Below, piece after piece: positions 8,177-8,390 of a stretch of 8,390 nt of DNA. The stretch spans positions 5,407-13,796 of the forward strand of contig JABMDE010000011.1 of the NCBI GenBank assembly GCA_015904055.1, given 5' to 3'. The DNA is from Nitrospira sp. (lineage in GTDB: Bacteria > Nitrospirota > Nitrospiria > Nitrospirales > Nitrospiraceae). The stretch's first letter is position 1; the number at the start of each line of letters is the position of its first letter. The notes under the pieces are model-generated. The model ran no database searches and was not told the origin of the DNA. It saw only the letters and a list, made by a program, of their open reading frames with translations. Position numbers and translations under genes: made by a program.

Positions 8177-8214
8177 GACGTGAGGAACCGAACGTCGGAT
8201 TGAATAACGATTCT

Positions 8215-8236
8215 AGGCATGCGCGAGGGCATGCCT
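8215..8236 (+). promoter_or_regulatory. Perfect hairpin in the rpsK-rpsD spacer
   Basis: AGGCATGC (8215-8222) and GCATGCCT (8229-8236) form a perfect eight-pair stem around the loop GCGAGG. A flanking T and G could add a wobble pair in RNA. There is no T-run, so it is not a Rho-independent terminator. It ends nine bases before the rpsD ribosome binding site (GGAGG, 8246-8250). A weaker pair, GACGT (8177-8181) with ACGTC (8192-8196), lies just after the rpsK stop. The position would suit translational control of rpsD by its own product, or an RNA-processing site, but neither is shown. Confidence 0.5.
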
Positions 8237-8245
8237 GCGGCAACT

Positions 8246-8250
8246 GGAGG
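8246..8250 (+). promoter_or_regulatory. Ribosome binding site of rpsD that fixes its GTG start
   Basis: GGAGG lies seven bases before GTG 8258. The GTG opens the conserved [10 protein letters not shown] sequence of zinc-type uS4, so site and start support each other. Confidence 0.8.
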
Positions 8251-8257
8251 TAGAGAA

Positions 8258-8390
8258 GTGGCAAAGTATCGCGGTCCCGTCTGTCGGCTCTGTCGGCGAG
8301 AAGGTGAGAAACTGTTTCTCAAAGGTGCGCGCTGCATGACAGAAAAGTGCGCCATCGAGCGGCGGAGCTACCCTCCAGGCCAGCATGGAC
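8258..8390 (+). CDS. rpsD: Small ribosomal subunit protein uS4, N-terminal part cut by the window end
   Basis: uS4 is a primary 16S rRNA binder that nucleates 30S assembly. In E. coli it also represses the alpha operon. Only the first 44 codons and one base are present. They encode [20 protein letters not shown], then [24 protein letters not shown]. Cys9, Cys12, Cys26 and Cys31 form the zinc-binding ribbon found in one of the two uS4 forms (C+); E. coli has the zinc-free form. The SYPPGQHG turn is diagnostic for uS4. The remaining roughly 160 residues lie beyond the window. Confidence 0.97.
   Translation, partial: MAKYRGPVCRLCRREGEKLFLKGARCMTEKCAIERRSYPPGQHG

Noticed and set aside
8215..8236. 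Rho-independent terminator after rpsK
   Set aside because: The stem is strong, but no T-run follows it, and rpsD continues the same operon a few bases later.

Overview
The window is a stretch of the bacterial S10-spc-alpha ribosomal protein locus. All genes lie on the + strand and are tightly packed. The order is rpsC, rplP, rpmC, rpsQ, rplN/rplE, rpsN, rpsH, rplF, rplR, secY, adk, map, infA, rpmJ, rpsM, rpsK and the first 44 codons of rpsD. The protein sequences, the mid-range GC content and the secY-adk-map-infA-rpmJ-rpsM-rpsK-rpsD arrangement suggest a Nitrospira-like bacterium (Nitrospirota). That assignment rests on recognising the sequences by eye, not on a search, and is only moderately secure.

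Layout. Positions 1-1666 hold the end of the S10 cluster (uS3, uL16, uL29, uS17), all intact. Positions 1720-4108 hold the spc cluster: a uL14/uL5 ORF, uS14, uS8, uL6 and uL18. Positions 4142-6894 hold secY (protein translocation), adk (adenylate kinase) and map (methionine aminopeptidase). Positions 6920-8390 hold infA (IF1), rpmJ (bL36), rpsM (uS13), rpsK (uS11) and the zinc-ribbon N-terminus of rpsD (uS4). The genes serve one purpose: building both ribosomal subunits, starting translation (IF1), trimming the initiator methionine (Map), inserting membrane proteins (SecY) and balancing adenine nucleotides (Adk). Many starts follow a clear Shine-Dalgarno sequence, and GTG starts are common (rplP, rpsN, infA, rpsD, apparently secY).

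What is odd. The spc part departs from the near-universal order in three places. (1) The 3' end of rplN, all of rplX (uL24) and the 5' end of rplE are missing, leaving one in-frame uL14-uL5 ORF. (2) rpsE, rpmD and rplO are missing between rplR and secY, and the secY start is abnormal. (3) uS14 lacks about four residues, including the second cysteine of its first CxxC pair. Three lesions within about 2.2 kb of a very conserved operon, with intact genes around them, fit an assembly or consensus error (or a composite sequence) better than a living ribosome. If they are real they would be remarkable. I see no mobile element, CRISPR array, tRNA, rRNA or unknown accessory system. Two spacer hairpins, before rpsM and before rpsD, are the only plausible unnamed regulatory structures.
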